64,000 nt of DNA from Helicobacter sp. MIT 00-7814 (GTDB lineage Bacteria; Campylobacterota; Campylobacteria; Campylobacterales; Helicobacteraceae), in the NCBI RefSeq assembly GCF_003364115.1, contig NZ_NXLL01000008.1, positions 17,285 through 81,284 of the forward strand, read 5' to 3'. Under the pieces are notes generated by a model that saw nothing but the letters and a program-made list of their open reading frames with translations, made no database searches and was not told the origin of the DNA. Below are positions 54,379 to 62,894 of the stretch, piece by piece (position 1 is the stretch's first letter; the number at the start of each line of letters is the position of its first letter). Position numbers and translations under genes: made by a program.

Positions 54379-55706
54379 TGAAAGAAAATATGACCCCGCG
54401 CCAGATTGTGGCGTATTTAGATGATTATATTATCGGACAAAGCGATGCTAAAAAAGCGGTGGCTATTGCTTTGCGTAATCGCTACCGCAGAATGAATCTA
54501 GAAAAAGAAGTGCAAGAAGAAATCACGCCAAAAAATATCCTTATGATAGGTGCCACAGGTGTGGGGAAAACTGAAATCGCGCGCAGAATGGCAAAAATCA
54601 TGGGACTGCCTTTTGTCAAGGTTGAAGCGAGTAAATACACAGAGGTGGGCTTTGTAGGGCGCGATGTGGAATCTATGGTGCGTGATTTAGTGCTTGCAAG
54701 TGTGAATCTCGTTGAGAAAGAATACAAACAAAAAGAGGAACAAAATATCAAGGAATACATACTTGATAAAATCACGCAAAAAATCCTCCCCCCGCTCCCA
54801 AGTAGCGTGAATGAGCAAAAAAAGCAAGAATATGCGCAAAGCTTTGAAAAAATGAAAGAGCGTGTGCGAAATGGTGAGATGGATTCTCTAATGATAAATA
54901 TCGAGGTGAGCAAGAATCTGCCTACTTTTGATGAAGGACTGCCACCAGATATGCTAAAAGTGCAGGAATCTATCATCAAAGTGCTTTCCCCCCAGCAAGA
55001 AAAGCAAAAGCGTGAAATGAGCGTGAAAGAGGCAAAAGAGGCGCTCACGCAAGAGGCGCTTAGGGAATGTTTGGATTATGAAGCAATCAAGCAAGAGGGC
55101 TTAAAGCGCGCCGAGCAAAAAGGGGTGATTTTCATCGATGAGATTGATAAAATCGCTGTAAGTAGTAAGGATAGCTCACGCCAAGATCCCAGCAAAGAGG
55201 GCGTGCAACGCGATTTACTCCCAATTGTAGAAGGAAGTGTGGTAAGCACAAAATATGGGCAAATCCGCACGGATTATATTCTTTTTATCGCAGCAGGCGC
55301 GTTTCACTTTAGCAAGCCAAGCGATTTGATACCAGAATTGCAAGGGCGCTTTCCCTTGCGCGTGGAGCTAGAAAACCTCACGCAAGAGAGCCTTTATAAG
55401 ATTCTCACACAGGTAAAAAGCTCTATTATCCGTCAATACCAATTGCTTTTGCAGACTGAAGACATTACGCTAGAGTTTGAAGATGAGGCGATTAGAGAGC
55501 TTGCGAGGCTGTCATTTCACGCGAATGAAAAGACAGAGGATATCGGCGCGCGTAGGTTACATACGACAATAGAGCGCGTGTTAGAAGACATTAGCTTTGA
55601 GTGTGAGGACTACATAGGTAAGGAAGTGATAGTCACTGCGCAAATGGTGCGAGAAAAGCTCGGCGAGCTTGTGGAGAATGTCGATTTAGCGCGCTATATT
55701 TTGTAA
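54378..55706 (+). CDS. hslU: HslU ATPase (ClpY)
   Basis: AAA+ unfoldase partner of HslV, 442 residues. It has TPRQIVAYLDDYIIGQ at the N-terminus, Walker A GATGVGKT, the pore motif region GFVGRDVESMVRDL, Walker B GVIFIDEIDKIA, and the sensor region ARRLHTTIERVLEDISFE. An insertion domain spans about residues 110-240. Two runs of six C occur in the gene but are too short for regular slippage. Translationally coupled to hslV. Confidence 0.98.
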   Translation: MKENMTPRQIVAYLDDYIIGQSDAKKAVAIALRNRYRRMNLEKEVQEEITPKNILMIGATGVGKTEIARRMAKIMGLPFVKVEASKYTEVGFVGRDVESMVRDLVLASVNLVEKEYKQKEEQNIKEYILDKITQKILPPLPSSVNEQKKQEYAQSFEKMKERVRNGEMDSLMINIEVSKNLPTFDEGLPPDMLKVQESIIKVLSPQQEKQKREMSVKEAKEALTQEALRECLDYEAIKQEGLKRAEQKGVIFIDEIDKIAVSSKDSSRQDPSKEGVQRDLLPIVEGSVVSTKYGQIRTDYILFIAAGAFHFSKPSDLIPELQGRFPLRVELENLTQESLYKILTQVKSSIIRQYQLLLQTEDITLEFEDEAIRELARLSFHANEKTEDIGARRLHTTIERVLEDISFECEDYIGKEVIVTAQMVREKLGELVENVDLARYIL

Positions 55707-55753
55707 AAAGCGCAAGATTCTATGGTAAGTAGATTTTAAACCAAGGAGGATTT

Positions 55754-56230
55754 ATGGCAAAGTTAGAATCTGGCAACCTTGCGCCTGCTTTTCGCGCGCA
55801 AGATAGCTTTGGGCTTGAGGTAAATTTAAGTGATTTTATAGGGAAAAATGTCGTGCTGTATTTTTACCCAAAGGATAACACGCCCGGCTGCACGACTGAA
55901 GCGCAAGACTTTAGCGCGCTTTTGGAAGAGTTTGAGAATCTTAACTGCGTGATACTTGGCGTAAGCCCTGATAGCCAAAAAAGCCATCAAAATTTCATCA
56001 CAAAGCAAAAACTTAAAATCACACTTCTAAGCGATCCTGACAAGCAAATCGCCACAAGCTATGGCGCGTATGGTGAAAAGCTCATGTATGGCAAAAAGGT
56101 AATGGGAATCATACGCTCAAGCTTTGTCATCGATATGGAGGGCAAAATCGCTAAGGCATACTACAATGTCAAAGCCAAAGGGCACGCGCAAAAAGTGCTA
56201 GAGGATATGCAAAAAACGCTAGGCAAATGA
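55754..56230 (+). CDS. bcp: Peroxiredoxin Bcp/PrxQ
   Basis: Thiol peroxidase of 158 residues that reduces hydroperoxides, using thioredoxin as donor. The active site YPKDNTPGCTTEAQDF has the peroxidatic cysteine at 46. The resolving cysteine found five residues later in E. coli Bcp is a Gln here. The only other cysteine (about 65, NLNCVILG) may take its place or the enzyme may be of the one-Cys type. AAGGAGG precedes the ATG. Confidence 0.95.
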   Translation: MAKLESGNLAPAFRAQDSFGLEVNLSDFIGKNVVLYFYPKDNTPGCTTEAQDFSALLEEFENLNCVILGVSPDSQKSHQNFITKQKLKITLLSDPDKQIATSYGAYGEKLMYGKKVMGIIRSSFVIDMEGKIAKAYYNVKAKGHAQKVLEDMQKTLGK

Positions 56231-56292
56231 AAGAGGGCTTTTGATTGCTTTTTTATTAGGGCAAACTTTCAGAATCTTAAGCTTTTTAGAGA

Positions 56293-56298
56293 TACAAT
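56293..56298 (+). promoter_or_regulatory. Possible -10 promoter of the lipoprotein gene
   Basis: TACAAT, 29 bases before the ATG at 56327, followed by an AAGGAG ribosome binding site. Confidence 0.4.
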
Positions 56299-56326
56299 AA
56301 AAGCTATTTTAAACAAGGAGTGAGAA

Positions 56327-56890
56327 ATGAAATTGGTTACATTTGCGCTAAGCGCGATTTTTGGAGCGTTGTTGTTTTTTAGTGGGTGTCAAGATGTCGA
56401 GCTAGAGGCTAAAGGTCCTATAATCCCAACTTGTGACGCGCCAAAATATGAAGTGTTACTTCCAGAAGGGCGCATTAGTGTTGCTCAAGTGAGCGTGAAA
56501 AAAGAGAGTGAGCGTCTGTTTAGCAAAGAAAGCTTTGCGGAACTTTTAGATTCTGTTTTTAAGCAATCAAATTGCTTTAGCTTTATTCAGAATGCGGGGC
56601 AAAGTGCGGGTGCGGAGACTTTCACGCTTGCTGTAAGCTATGAACTTAAAGCAGATGAGGAAAGTCAAGATGTCAATGTGCTAAAAAGCCAAGATGAAGT
56701 AAGCCTAAAATCGCTCATCGTGCTTGAGCTACACTCAAAGAAAAAGCAAATCAAGCAAACTTCAAATGGCGAGCTTAGAATCTCTGCGGATCGCTATTTT
56801 GGCTTGCAAAATGATAATAAACTCTCGCGCCAAGACATAAAAGAGCTTTTATTGCGCAACCTTATTTTTATCCTAAATGCGCTTAAATAG
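56327..56890 (+). CDS. Hypothetical lipoprotein
   Basis: A 187-residue protein with a lipoprotein signal (lipobox LFFSGC, Cys21). The mature domain has LPEGRISVAQVSVKKESERL and FKQSNCFSFIQN, a mixed alpha/beta pattern somewhat like peptidoglycan- or curli-type (CsgG-like) lipoproteins, but I cannot assign a family. It ends in a hydrophobic helix (ELLLRNLIFILNALK). It has its own ribosome binding site and stands alone between bcp and the BAX-inhibitor gene. Confidence 0.8.
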   Translation: MKLVTFALSAIFGALLFFSGCQDVELEAKGPIIPTCDAPKYEVLLPEGRISVAQVSVKKESERLFSKESFAELLDSVFKQSNCFSFIQNAGQSAGAETFTLAVSYELKADEESQDVNVLKSQDEVSLKSLIVLELHSKKKQIKQTSNGELRISADRYFGLQNDNKLSRQDIKELLLRNLIFILNALK

Positions 56891-56916
56891 CACATTTAAG
56901 GCTATTTACCAAAACT

Positions 56917-56925
56917 TGCGATAAT
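56917..56925 (+). promoter_or_regulatory. Probable extended -10 promoter of the BAX-inhibitor-family gene
   Basis: TGCGATAAT (TGN plus GATAAT) 30 bases before the ATG at 56956, in the same ATAATACGCGC context as the promoter at 2497. Confidence 0.5.
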
Positions 56926-56955
56926 ACGCGCTCATTTTTAGAAGAAGGAGAAAAC

Positions 56956-57645
56956 ATGGCACTTTATGATAGAGACTACACAAATGTAAATGTCGCTTCT
57001 ATGGCTCAAGCACAAGAAAGCGCATTGGTAAATTTTGTAAAAACTACTTATAAATTTTTTGGTGCAAGTTTGCTAATTGCTACAATTGGCGCACTTGTAG
57101 GATTTATGTATTTTGAGGCAGTAATGCAATATCGCATGTTTATTTTTATTGCGGAGTTTGCGGCACTTTTTGGACTTATGTTTTCACGCTCTAAGCCCGG
57201 GCTTAATATCGCGATGCTCTTTATCTTTACATTCCTTACAGGGCTTGCGATTACGCCACTTTTGGGACTTGTGATTGCGAAAAATGGCGCTGGCGCTGTT
57301 GTTTCAGCTTTTGGTATGACGACAATTATTTTTGGCGTTATGAGTATTTTTGGTGTGAAAACTAAAAAAGATCTCGCAAATATGGGCAAAATGCTTTTTA
57401 TTTCGCTTATCGTGGTGATTATATGCTCGATTGTGAATCTTTTTGTGATGAATATGGGCTTTCAAGCGCTCATCGCTGGCGCAGTGGCAATACTTTTTAG
57501 CGTGTATGTAGCTTATGACACACAAAATATTGTCCGCGGGCTTTATAGCAGTCCGGTAGATGCGGCTATCGCGCTTTATTTGGATTTTTACAATATCTTT
57601 GTAAGCCTTTTGCAACTTTTTGGAATCTTTGGCAGCAGAGATTAA
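56956..57645 (+). CDS. BAX inhibitor-1/YccA-family membrane protein
   Basis: A 229-residue inner-membrane protein with seven hydrophobic helices; the family C-terminus is clear (YDTQNIVRGLYSSPVDAAIA then LYLDFYNIFVSLLQLFG), including the aspartates of the pH-sensing pair. Members act as proton- or calcium-linked channels or bind FtsH; the precise role in Helicobacter (HP0920-like) is not known. AGAAGGAG precedes the ATG. A strong terminator follows. Confidence 0.93.
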   Translation: MALYDRDYTNVNVASMAQAQESALVNFVKTTYKFFGASLLIATIGALVGFMYFEAVMQYRMFIFIAEFAALFGLMFSRSKPGLNIAMLFIFTFLTGLAITPLLGLVIAKNGAGAVVSAFGMTTIIFGVMSIFGVKTKKDLANMGKMLFISLIVVIICSIVNLFVMNMGFQALIAGAVAILFSVYVAYDTQNIVRGLYSSPVDAAIALYLDFYNIFVSLLQLFGIFGSRD

Positions 57646-57676
57646 TCCATTCCATTGATTCAAAGTTTTGGAATCT

Positions 57677-57698
57677 AGCGGGGATTTCCCCGCTTTTC
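57677..57698 (+). terminator. Rho-independent terminator
   Basis: AGCGGGGA and TCCCCGCT form a GC-rich stem with a minimal loop, followed by TTTCC. It lies 32 bases after the BAX-inhibitor stop and before the convergent ABC operon. Confidence 0.7.
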
Positions 57699-57732
57699 CT
57701 CCATCTACTTTTTAACCTCTCTTTTTTAAATC

Positions 57733-58476
57733 TTAGTTTTTATGCCTACGCTTAAAATCAAAAGTCTGCAAGAAATTTTGCGCGCGTTTGGTTTGAGGAT
57801 TATTAAAAAACTCCACGCTCTTTGCAAGCTCGATAATCTTACCAGAATCTAAAAACACCACCTTATCGCTCACCGCCTTTGCAAAGCCCATTTCATGCGT
57901 CACAAGTAGCATCGTCATGCCCTCATCTGCAAGCTCTAGCACCACATCAAGCACTTCGCGCACCATTTCAGGATCAAGCGAAGCCGTGATTTCATCAAAA
58001 AGCATAATTTTTGGATTCATACAAAGCGCGCGCACAATCGCCACGCGTTGCTTTTGCCCACCGCTTAGGGATTTTGGCATGGCTTTGAGTTTAGATTCTA
58101 ATCCCACACGCTTTAAAAGCGCATGCGCTTGCTCCCTCACCTCATCTTTGGCGCGTTTTTGCACCTTTAGCGGGGCAAGCAAGATATTTTCCTCCACGCT
58201 CAAATGCGAAAAAAGCTCATAGTTTTGAAACACCATGCCAATTTCTTGTCGGATTTTCCCCCAATTGCTTTTTGGCGTGTTTATAAGTGTGTTTTCTAAG
58301 TAGATTTCCCCACCTTGCGTGGATTCTAATCCATTGATACAGCGCAAAAGTGTGCTTTTCCCACAGCCACTAGGTCCAAGCAATACCACCACTTCGCCCT
58401 TTTGCACTTCAAAACTTATGGAATCTAGCACGCGGTGGGTGTTATATTCTTTGATTAAGTTGTGGATTTTTAGCAT
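57733..58476 (-). CDS. glnQ: Polar amino-acid ABC transporter ATP-binding protein (GlnQ-like)
   Basis: ATPase of 247 residues: Walker A GPSGCGKST, signature LSGGQKQRVAIVRAL, Walker B IMLFDEIT, H-loop LLVTHEM. The closest type is the GlnQ/HisP group that drives uptake of glutamine or other polar amino acids. It lies downstream of two permease genes on the same strand with a gap of one base. No periplasmic binding protein gene is in the cluster. Confidence 0.93.
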   Translation of the reverse strand: MLKIHNLIKEYNTHRVLDSISFEVQKGEVVVLLGPSGCGKSTLLRCINGLESTQGGEIYLENTLINTPKSNWGKIRQEIGMVFQNYELFSHLSVEENILLAPLKVQKRAKDEVREQAHALLKRVGLESKLKAMPKSLSGGQKQRVAIVRALCMNPKIMLFDEITASLDPEMVREVLDVVLELADEGMTMLLVTHEMGFAKAVSDKVVFLDSGKIIELAKSVEFFNNPQTKRAQNFLQTFDFKRRHKN

Positions 58477-58477
58477 A

Positions 58478-59164
58478 TTAGCTCCATTTAGATTCTAATT
58501 TTTTTGACAAAAAGCTTAGCGGGTAGCACAGCGCAAAATACAGCACCAAAAGCAACCCATACATAATAAAAGGCGCGAGATCAAACCTCTGATTTGCTTC
58601 AATAATCTGCCTTGCGACAAGCAGCACATCTGCCACACCGATAAAAAGCAAAAGCGAAGTCGTCTTAATAATGCGCGTAAAAAGATTTATACTCGTTGGC
58701 AGAAGGCGCTTTGTAGCTTGTGGCAAGATGATGAAAAACTGCACCTTAAGCGGACTAAGCCCTAGGCTAAGCGCGGATTCTCTTTGGTGCTTATCAATCG
58801 AGCTAAACGCCCCACGCACCAAATCCCCAATCTCCGCGCTCCCCCAAATGCTAAACACCACAATGCCCACAAAAATATTACTCAAATTCATATCAAGTAA
58901 TTGTGGCAAACCAAAATAAAACACATACAAAAGCGCTAAGATTGGCACAATGCGCACAAACTCCAAATACAACTTCGCGCACGCCCTCAATACAAAAAAG
59001 CGCGAAAGCATACACAGCCCGCAAATACTCCCAAAAATAATAGAAAAAAAGATACTCACACAAGAAATAAAAAAGCTCATAAAAAGCCCTTCGCACAGGC
59101 GCCACGCATTCACACCGCCAAAAAGGGCTTGTAAAGTAGCAAGCAAAGAATCTGTATCCATCAC
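58478..59164 (-). CDS. Polar amino-acid ABC transporter permease
   Basis: A 228-residue permease with about five helices. The HEQRO family pattern is clear: GLFMSFFISCVSIFFSIIFG, LYLEFVRIVPILALLYVFYFGLP, and the EAA loop ESALSLGLSPLKVQFFIILP. It forms a heterodimer with the next permease. Starts directly at the end of that gene. Confidence 0.93.
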   Translation of the reverse strand: MMDTDSLLATLQALFGGVNAWRLCEGLFMSFFISCVSIFFSIIFGSICGLCMLSRFFVLRACAKLYLEFVRIVPILALLYVFYFGLPQLLDMNLSNIFVGIVVFSIWGSAEIGDLVRGAFSSIDKHQRESALSLGLSPLKVQFFIILPQATKRLLPTSINLFTRIIKTTSLLLFIGVADVLLVARQIIEANQRFDLAPFIMYGLLLVLYFALCYPLSFLSKKLESKWS

Positions 59165-59815
59165 CTAAATCCTAAAGCGCTTTTCACAAAAGCTAAAAAA
59201 GATTGAAAGTGGCAGTAGCACGACTAAATACGCACAAAGTAGCATAAAAAGCGCCTCATAAGTTTTGCTATAAACACTAATAATATCCTTACTCACATAC
59301 AGCACATCAGCAAGCGCGATGACGCTCACCACCGAAGTTTCTTTGATGAGGAAAATCACATTTGCCGCAATGCTTGGCATACTCACGCCCAAAGCTTGAG
59401 GCACAAGTACAAAGCGCATAATTTGAGACTTGTTAAAGCCTAAACTTAGGGCAGATTCTATTTGTGACTTTCCCACACTTTGCAATCCCGCGCGAAAAGA
59501 TTCACACATATAGCCACCGCCTAAAAACATAAGCCCCAAACTCGCGCACCAAAATGCGCTTAGCTCCAACCCTATGCGATTAAGCCCAAAGTAGAGGAAA
59601 AATATCTGCAAGACTAAAGGCGTGTTGCGCGCGATTTCTGTATAAACGCTAGCGCACGCGCTTAAAAAAAAGATTTTTCTAAAAGAAAGCAAAAGCGCAC
59701 AAACAAAGCCGATGATGAAAGAAAGCAAGATTCCAACTGCTGAAATCTGCAAAGTCAAAATAAGCGCGTCTTTAAACAAATACGCATGACTAAAGACAAA
59801 CTCCCAATCAAACAT
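59165..59815 (-). CDS. Polar amino-acid ABC transporter permease (second subunit)
   Basis: A 216-residue permease of the same family: ALILTLQISAVGILLSFIIG, VYTEIARNTPLVLQIFFLYFG, and ESALSLGFNKSQIMRFVLVP. First gene of the three-gene importer. The two permeases share sequence patterns and probably arose by duplication. The family in H. pylori is called GlnP (HP1169/HP1170) as I recall; the substrate is not certain here. Confidence 0.93.
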   Translation of the reverse strand: MFDWEFVFSHAYLFKDALILTLQISAVGILLSFIIGFVCALLLSFRKIFFLSACASVYTEIARNTPLVLQIFFLYFGLNRIGLELSAFWCASLGLMFLGGGYMCESFRAGLQSVGKSQIESALSLGFNKSQIMRFVLVPQALGVSMPSIAANVIFLIKETSVVSVIALADVLYVSKDIISVYSKTYEALFMLLCAYLVVLLPLSIFFSFCEKRFRI

Positions 59816-59851
59816 TTAACGCAATGCCAAAGATTTTAAGCTTTCAAGATT

Positions 59852-61054
59852 CTAATGCAACGCGGCGTTTAGCTCGATTTTGCGATTTGAGCGGAAGGCT
59901 ATCATATTGCCACTTTTAGAATCTTGCCTAAAATGCACGCCATTTTTGCCAGAAAGCTCCCTGCCTTTATACAAACCGCTAGGATTGATGACAAAGCCCG
60001 GATTTATTTCAGCTAGCTTTTCTGCTTCTGCTTTTGAGATTTCAAACACCGTGCCAGCAAGCACCGCGATGCCACCATCTACGATGCACCCATCGCCCAA
60101 ACTTATGCCTGTTGAGCTATTCACACCTAGCAGGCAGTTTTTGCCAATGCTTATCGGATCGGCATTCCCGCCACTTAGCACGCCTAAAATACTAGCACCT
60201 CCACCTACATCGCTTCCCTCACCCACGATTACGCTTGAGCTTATACGCCCTTCGTTCATACAAGCACCCATCGCGCCTGCGTTAAAATTCACATAGCTAG
60301 CTCCTGGCATTTGTGTATAGCCACCTGTGCCTAGATACGCACCAAAGCGCGTTTTTGCAGTATCAAGCAAGCGGATATTATCAAACTGCGGGATTACCTG
60401 CATGAGGTAGCGCGGGAATTTATCCACAAAATCAATGCTAGGGAATGTGCCTTCCATTTTTAGGCACACTTCATTTTCGCGTAGCCATTCTAGCTCGTAA
60501 GGTTTATTCCCGCTCCACGCGACATTTTGCAGTAAGCCAAAGATTCCATCAAGTTGCAAACTTCTTAAAGGTGCTTTGCCTAAAGACAGCGCCAAAAGCT
60601 TGAGATACGCAGATTCCACACTTTCACATTTTGTATCCTTATAAATCACACAAAAACGATAGCGCGCCCGCCCGCCTTTGGTTTTGAGCTTGCCTTTATT
60701 ATCTTGCTTTTTAAGCTCCAAAATCACTTGTATATTTTTATGCGTTTGTGTATCACTCAAAGCCTCGCTTAAAAAAGGCGCATACAATTCCAATGCCTTA
60801 TTGACAAACTCTTGATTGATTCCATACACTGCTTCATTTTCACTTTGAGAAATGCACTCTGCACTTTTGGCGCACTCACTTAGCACAGCATAAGTTCCCA
60901 AATTTTCGCCCGCCCAATTCATCGTCGGATAAGTCGCGCACAGCACAGCCTTTGACTTCTTGCCAATCTCCACACGCGCAATGCCAAAGCCCAGCGGTTC
61001 TTTGTAATTTGGGGATTTTTGAAAATTATCAACAAACACTTTAAAATCTTGCAT
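59852..61054 (-). CDS. dapD: 2,3,4,5-tetrahydropyridine-2,6-dicarboxylate N-succinyltransferase
   Basis: Lysine/diaminopimelate synthesis, succinyl branch. The 400 residues are longer than E. coli DapD (274) and match the Campylobacterota form. The C-terminal half is a left-handed beta helix: GAYLGTGGYTQMPGASYVNF, VVGEGSDVGGGASILGVLSG (read as IVGEGSD), and CLLGVNSSTGISLGDGCIV. GGAG lies near the ATG. Transcribed with a 36-base gap before the amino-acid importer. Confidence 0.95.
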   Translation of the reverse strand: MQDFKVFVDNFQKSPNYKEPLGFGIARVEIGKKSKAVLCATYPTMNWAGENLGTYAVLSECAKSAECISQSENEAVYGINQEFVNKALELYAPFLSEALSDTQTHKNIQVILELKKQDNKGKLKTKGGRARYRFCVIYKDTKCESVESAYLKLLALSLGKAPLRSLQLDGIFGLLQNVAWSGNKPYELEWLRENEVCLKMEGTFPSIDFVDKFPRYLMQVIPQFDNIRLLDTAKTRFGAYLGTGGYTQMPGASYVNFNAGAMGACMNEGRISSSVIVGEGSDVGGGASILGVLSGGNADPISIGKNCLLGVNSSTGISLGDGCIVDGGIAVLAGTVFEISKAEAEKLAEINPGFVINPSGLYKGRELSGKNGVHFRQDSKSGNMIAFRSNRKIELNAALH

Positions 61055-61110
61055 AAGGTCTCCTTTTTAATAAAGGGCAATTGTAGCAAAACTTTATAAA
61101 AGATAAGGCG

Positions 61111-61119
61111 TGTTATAAT
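61111..61119 (+). promoter_or_regulatory. Extended -10 promoter of the outer-membrane protein gene
   Basis: TGTTATAAT matches the extended -10 consensus exactly, 36 bases before the ATG at 61155. The ribosome binding site is weak. Confidence 0.6.
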
Positions 61120-61154
61120 GCCCTCCCAAAACGAAATACAAAAAAGACAAAATA

Positions 61155-62729
61155 ATGATAAAAAAATTTTTTAGCGCAGTGGGATTTGTGGGCTTTGCCT
61201 GCGCGCAACTCTATGCTATAGAAAATCCTAAAAACAATCCTAGCGATTTACCCTTGCTAAGTGGCTACATAGGCACATTTGCCAAAAGCTCTGCGCTTGG
61301 GGAAAATAAAGATTCTTATGGCACGATAAATCTCTCCCTCATGCTTCATCATCATGTCAATGAGCACCTAAGCCTTTGGCTCGGGGTTTTTGGCGCGATA
61401 CCTACACTTGATAGCCCAAAGGGCAATGTCAATGACTACTCGCGCACGCATTATGTCAATGACAAGGCGTTCGCGCTCTATCAGGTGGGGCAGGCTGGGG
61501 GTGCTAGTTTTAGCGTGCAAGCAGGAAGGTTTGAGTCTCATCTTGATTGGCTAGGCGAGCATATACAAGGCGTGCAGGCGCATTTCACAAAGCCACTTTT
61601 TGGCGCAAGCACGTTTAGAGCAAGTGCGACTTATGCAAATGAGCAAGCCCATATCAATAGAGAGGAGCAATCCGCGTTTGAAGAATTTAAGAAAGAATAC
61701 AATTCGCGTGAAATGTTTGCATTTGGCGCGGAGCTTGGCAGTGAGGAAAATTTTTTGGGAATCTATGATTATTATTTTGAAGGCATTTTTAATACCATCG
61801 GCGCAAAAGTGCATTTGCAAATCCCGCTGGGCTCTAGGGATTTGAGAGATTCTATAGAATCTGCAAAATCCACGCACGCTTTAAATTCCAACCAGCGCAA
61901 TAGAATCCAAAATTCTCATCAACCAAACAGTGCCGAGTATGCGCGCGCAACACAGTGGAGCGGAGGCGAAGCGGAATTTACTTCCGCTGAGACGATACCA
62001 ATTGATGGAATAGACGGGATAGATTCTCAAACAACAAAGCAAGGTGACAGAATCCAAGATTCTAATCAATTAGAAAAGGTGGAGTATGAGCGCGGAGCGG
62101 AGCCGAGCGGAATTCACTTCCGCGAAGGTGATACAATTGATGGAATAGGCTGGAGCTTGCAATTTCTCGCACATTTTGCATATTCAAAGAGCTTTAATCC
62201 CACACTTTTAATGCCTCAAGGCGATGTCTATACACACGGACAGAAGGACATTGGCGATACTTTCTTTAGCTTTGCGCGTTTGAGTTTGCATTACAAAAAG
62301 CGCTTTCTTATCGGGCTAGGATTTGCACAAAGTGGGGAAAAGGACTTCACAAACGCCTTTCTTGGCAATCGCTTTGTTTTTGAAGCTGATGATGCCACGC
62401 CCTTTCTCTTTAATGTCATCGCGCCGGGCGGGTGGCACAATGGGAGCAACGCGACAAATATGTTTTATGGGCAGACGCGCTCTTTTTATGCCTTTAGCGC
62501 GCTTAAGTTTGGGAGGCTCGCGCTTAACTTTCACGCTAGGGAATCCAGCGGGCAAAAAGCTAGGGTGCATGGTGGCTCGCAACGGCAGATAAGTGCGGGC
62601 TTTGGGTATGCGCTAGATTCTCATATAAGCCTTGGCGCGGTGGCGGTGTATATGCGCCAAATGCAACGCTTCGCGCAAGAGGATATTAACTCAAGCTATC
62701 TTAAGGCGTTTTTACAGTATGAGTTTTAG
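61155..62729 (+). CDS. Outer-membrane beta-barrel protein with in-frame repeat insertions
   Basis: A 524-residue protein with a signal peptide (cleavage probably after AQLYA at about 21) and a C-terminal strand ending in Phe (LKAFLQYEF), as required for BamA-dependent insertion. It looks like a Helicobacter/Campylobacter porin-like (OprD-type) family member: LSGYIGTFAKSSALG, LSLWLGVFGAIPTLDS, and MFYGQTRSFYAFSALKFG. Between residues about 235 and 332 is a stretch unlike the barrel, rich in Ser/Asp/Glu/Gln, built of two family-1 repeat copies plus an AAGGTGACAGAATC unit. The insertion probably lies in an external loop. The substrate is unknown. Confidence 0.85.
   Translation: MIKKFFSAVGFVGFACAQLYAIENPKNNPSDLPLLSGYIGTFAKSSALGENKDSYGTINLSLMLHHHVNEHLSLWLGVFGAIPTLDSPKGNVNDYSRTHYVNDKAFALYQVGQAGGASFSVQAGRFESHLDWLGEHIQGVQAHFTKPLFGASTFRASATYANEQAHINREEQSAFEEFKKEYNSREMFAFGAELGSEENFLGIYDYYFEGIFNTIGAKVHLQIPLGSRDLRDSIESAKSTHALNSNQRNRIQNSHQPNSAEYARATQWSGGEAEFTSAETIPIDGIDGIDSQTTKQGDRIQDSNQLEKVEYERGAEPSGIHFREGDTIDGIGWSLQFLAHFAYSKSFNPTLLMPQGDVYTHGQKDIGDTFFSFARLSLHYKKRFLIGLGFAQSGEKDFTNAFLGNRFVFEADDATPFLFNVIAPGGWHNGSNATNMFYGQTRSFYAFSALKFGRLALNFHARESSGQKARVHGGSQRQISAGFGYALDSHISLGAVAVYMRQMQRFAQEDINSSYLKAFLQYEF
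61911..62056 (+). repeat. Family-1 repeat copy E inside the outer-membrane protein gene
   Basis: AATTCTCATCAACCAAACAG, GAGTATGCGCGCGCAACACA, GGAGCGGAGGCGAAGCGGAA, TTCCGCTGAGACGATACC, ATTGATGGAATAGACGGG, ATAGATTCTCAA, ending with CAAGGTGACAGAATCC. Translated as EYARATQWSGGEAEFTSAE and GIDSQTTKQGDRIQDS. Same frame as in PabB-PabC. Confidence 0.85.
62057..62150 (+). repeat. Family-1 repeat copy F inside the outer-membrane protein gene
   Basis: GATTCTAATCAATTAG, GAGTATGAGCGCGGAGCGG, AGCGGAATTCACTTCCGCG, AAGGTGATACAATTGATGG, AATAG. It encodes EYERGAEPSGIHFREGDTI. The core palindrome has compensating changes in both arms (GCGGAA/TTCCGC), so the hairpin is kept. Confidence 0.85.
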
Positions 62730-62784
62730 GCTAATTTGAATTTATGTAGGATTTAGACAGAACCATCAATTTTAAATTTAAACT

Positions 62785-62819
62785 AAAAGAAAAAAGGGAG
62801 ATAAGCACGCCTACCTCCC
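62785..62819 (-). terminator. Rho-independent terminator ending the small RNA
   Basis: Stem 62796-62819 (eight base pairs, one G-U) followed on the minus strand by TTTTTTCTTTT. It also lies after the convergent outer-membrane protein gene, where the reverse reading has an A-rich lead and no T run. Confidence 0.8.
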
Positions 62820-62850
62820 CGCTACAATGCTTTCACATTGTTTGGTCAGC
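62785..62850 (-). ncRNA. Small structured RNA downstream of the Abi_2 gene (AbiF-RNA candidate)
   Basis: On the minus strand an extended -10 box (62857-62865) is followed by about 65 bases with two hairpins. The first is ACAATG/CATTGT with a six-base loop (62824-62841). The second is an eight-base-pair stem, GGGAGGTA/TATCTCCC, with loop GGCGTGCT (62796-62819) and a run of six T. It begins 45 bases after the Abi_2 stop, on the same strand. No open reading frame is seen. AbiF-type Abi_2 genes are known to be accompanied by a conserved structured RNA (the abiF motif); the location and the compact hairpin-plus-terminator shape fit, but I could not compare with the covariance model. Confidence 0.7.
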
Positions 62851-62856
62851 ACTTGA

Positions 62857-62865
62857 ATTCTAGCA
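62857..62865 (-). promoter_or_regulatory. Extended -10 promoter of the small RNA
   Basis: TGCTAGAAT on the minus strand (TGN plus TAGAAT), preceded by an AT-rich stretch with TTTATTAATAAAATT. It would start transcription near 62850, independently of the Abi_2 mRNA. Confidence 0.6.
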
Positions 62866-62894
62866 AATTTTATTAATAAAGCAAGCAGTTTTTA

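Noticed and set aside
54780..55000. Two runs of six C in hslU as possible phase-variation tracts
   Set aside because: Six bases are too short for regular slippage, and hslU is a conserved housekeeping gene with a full-length frame.
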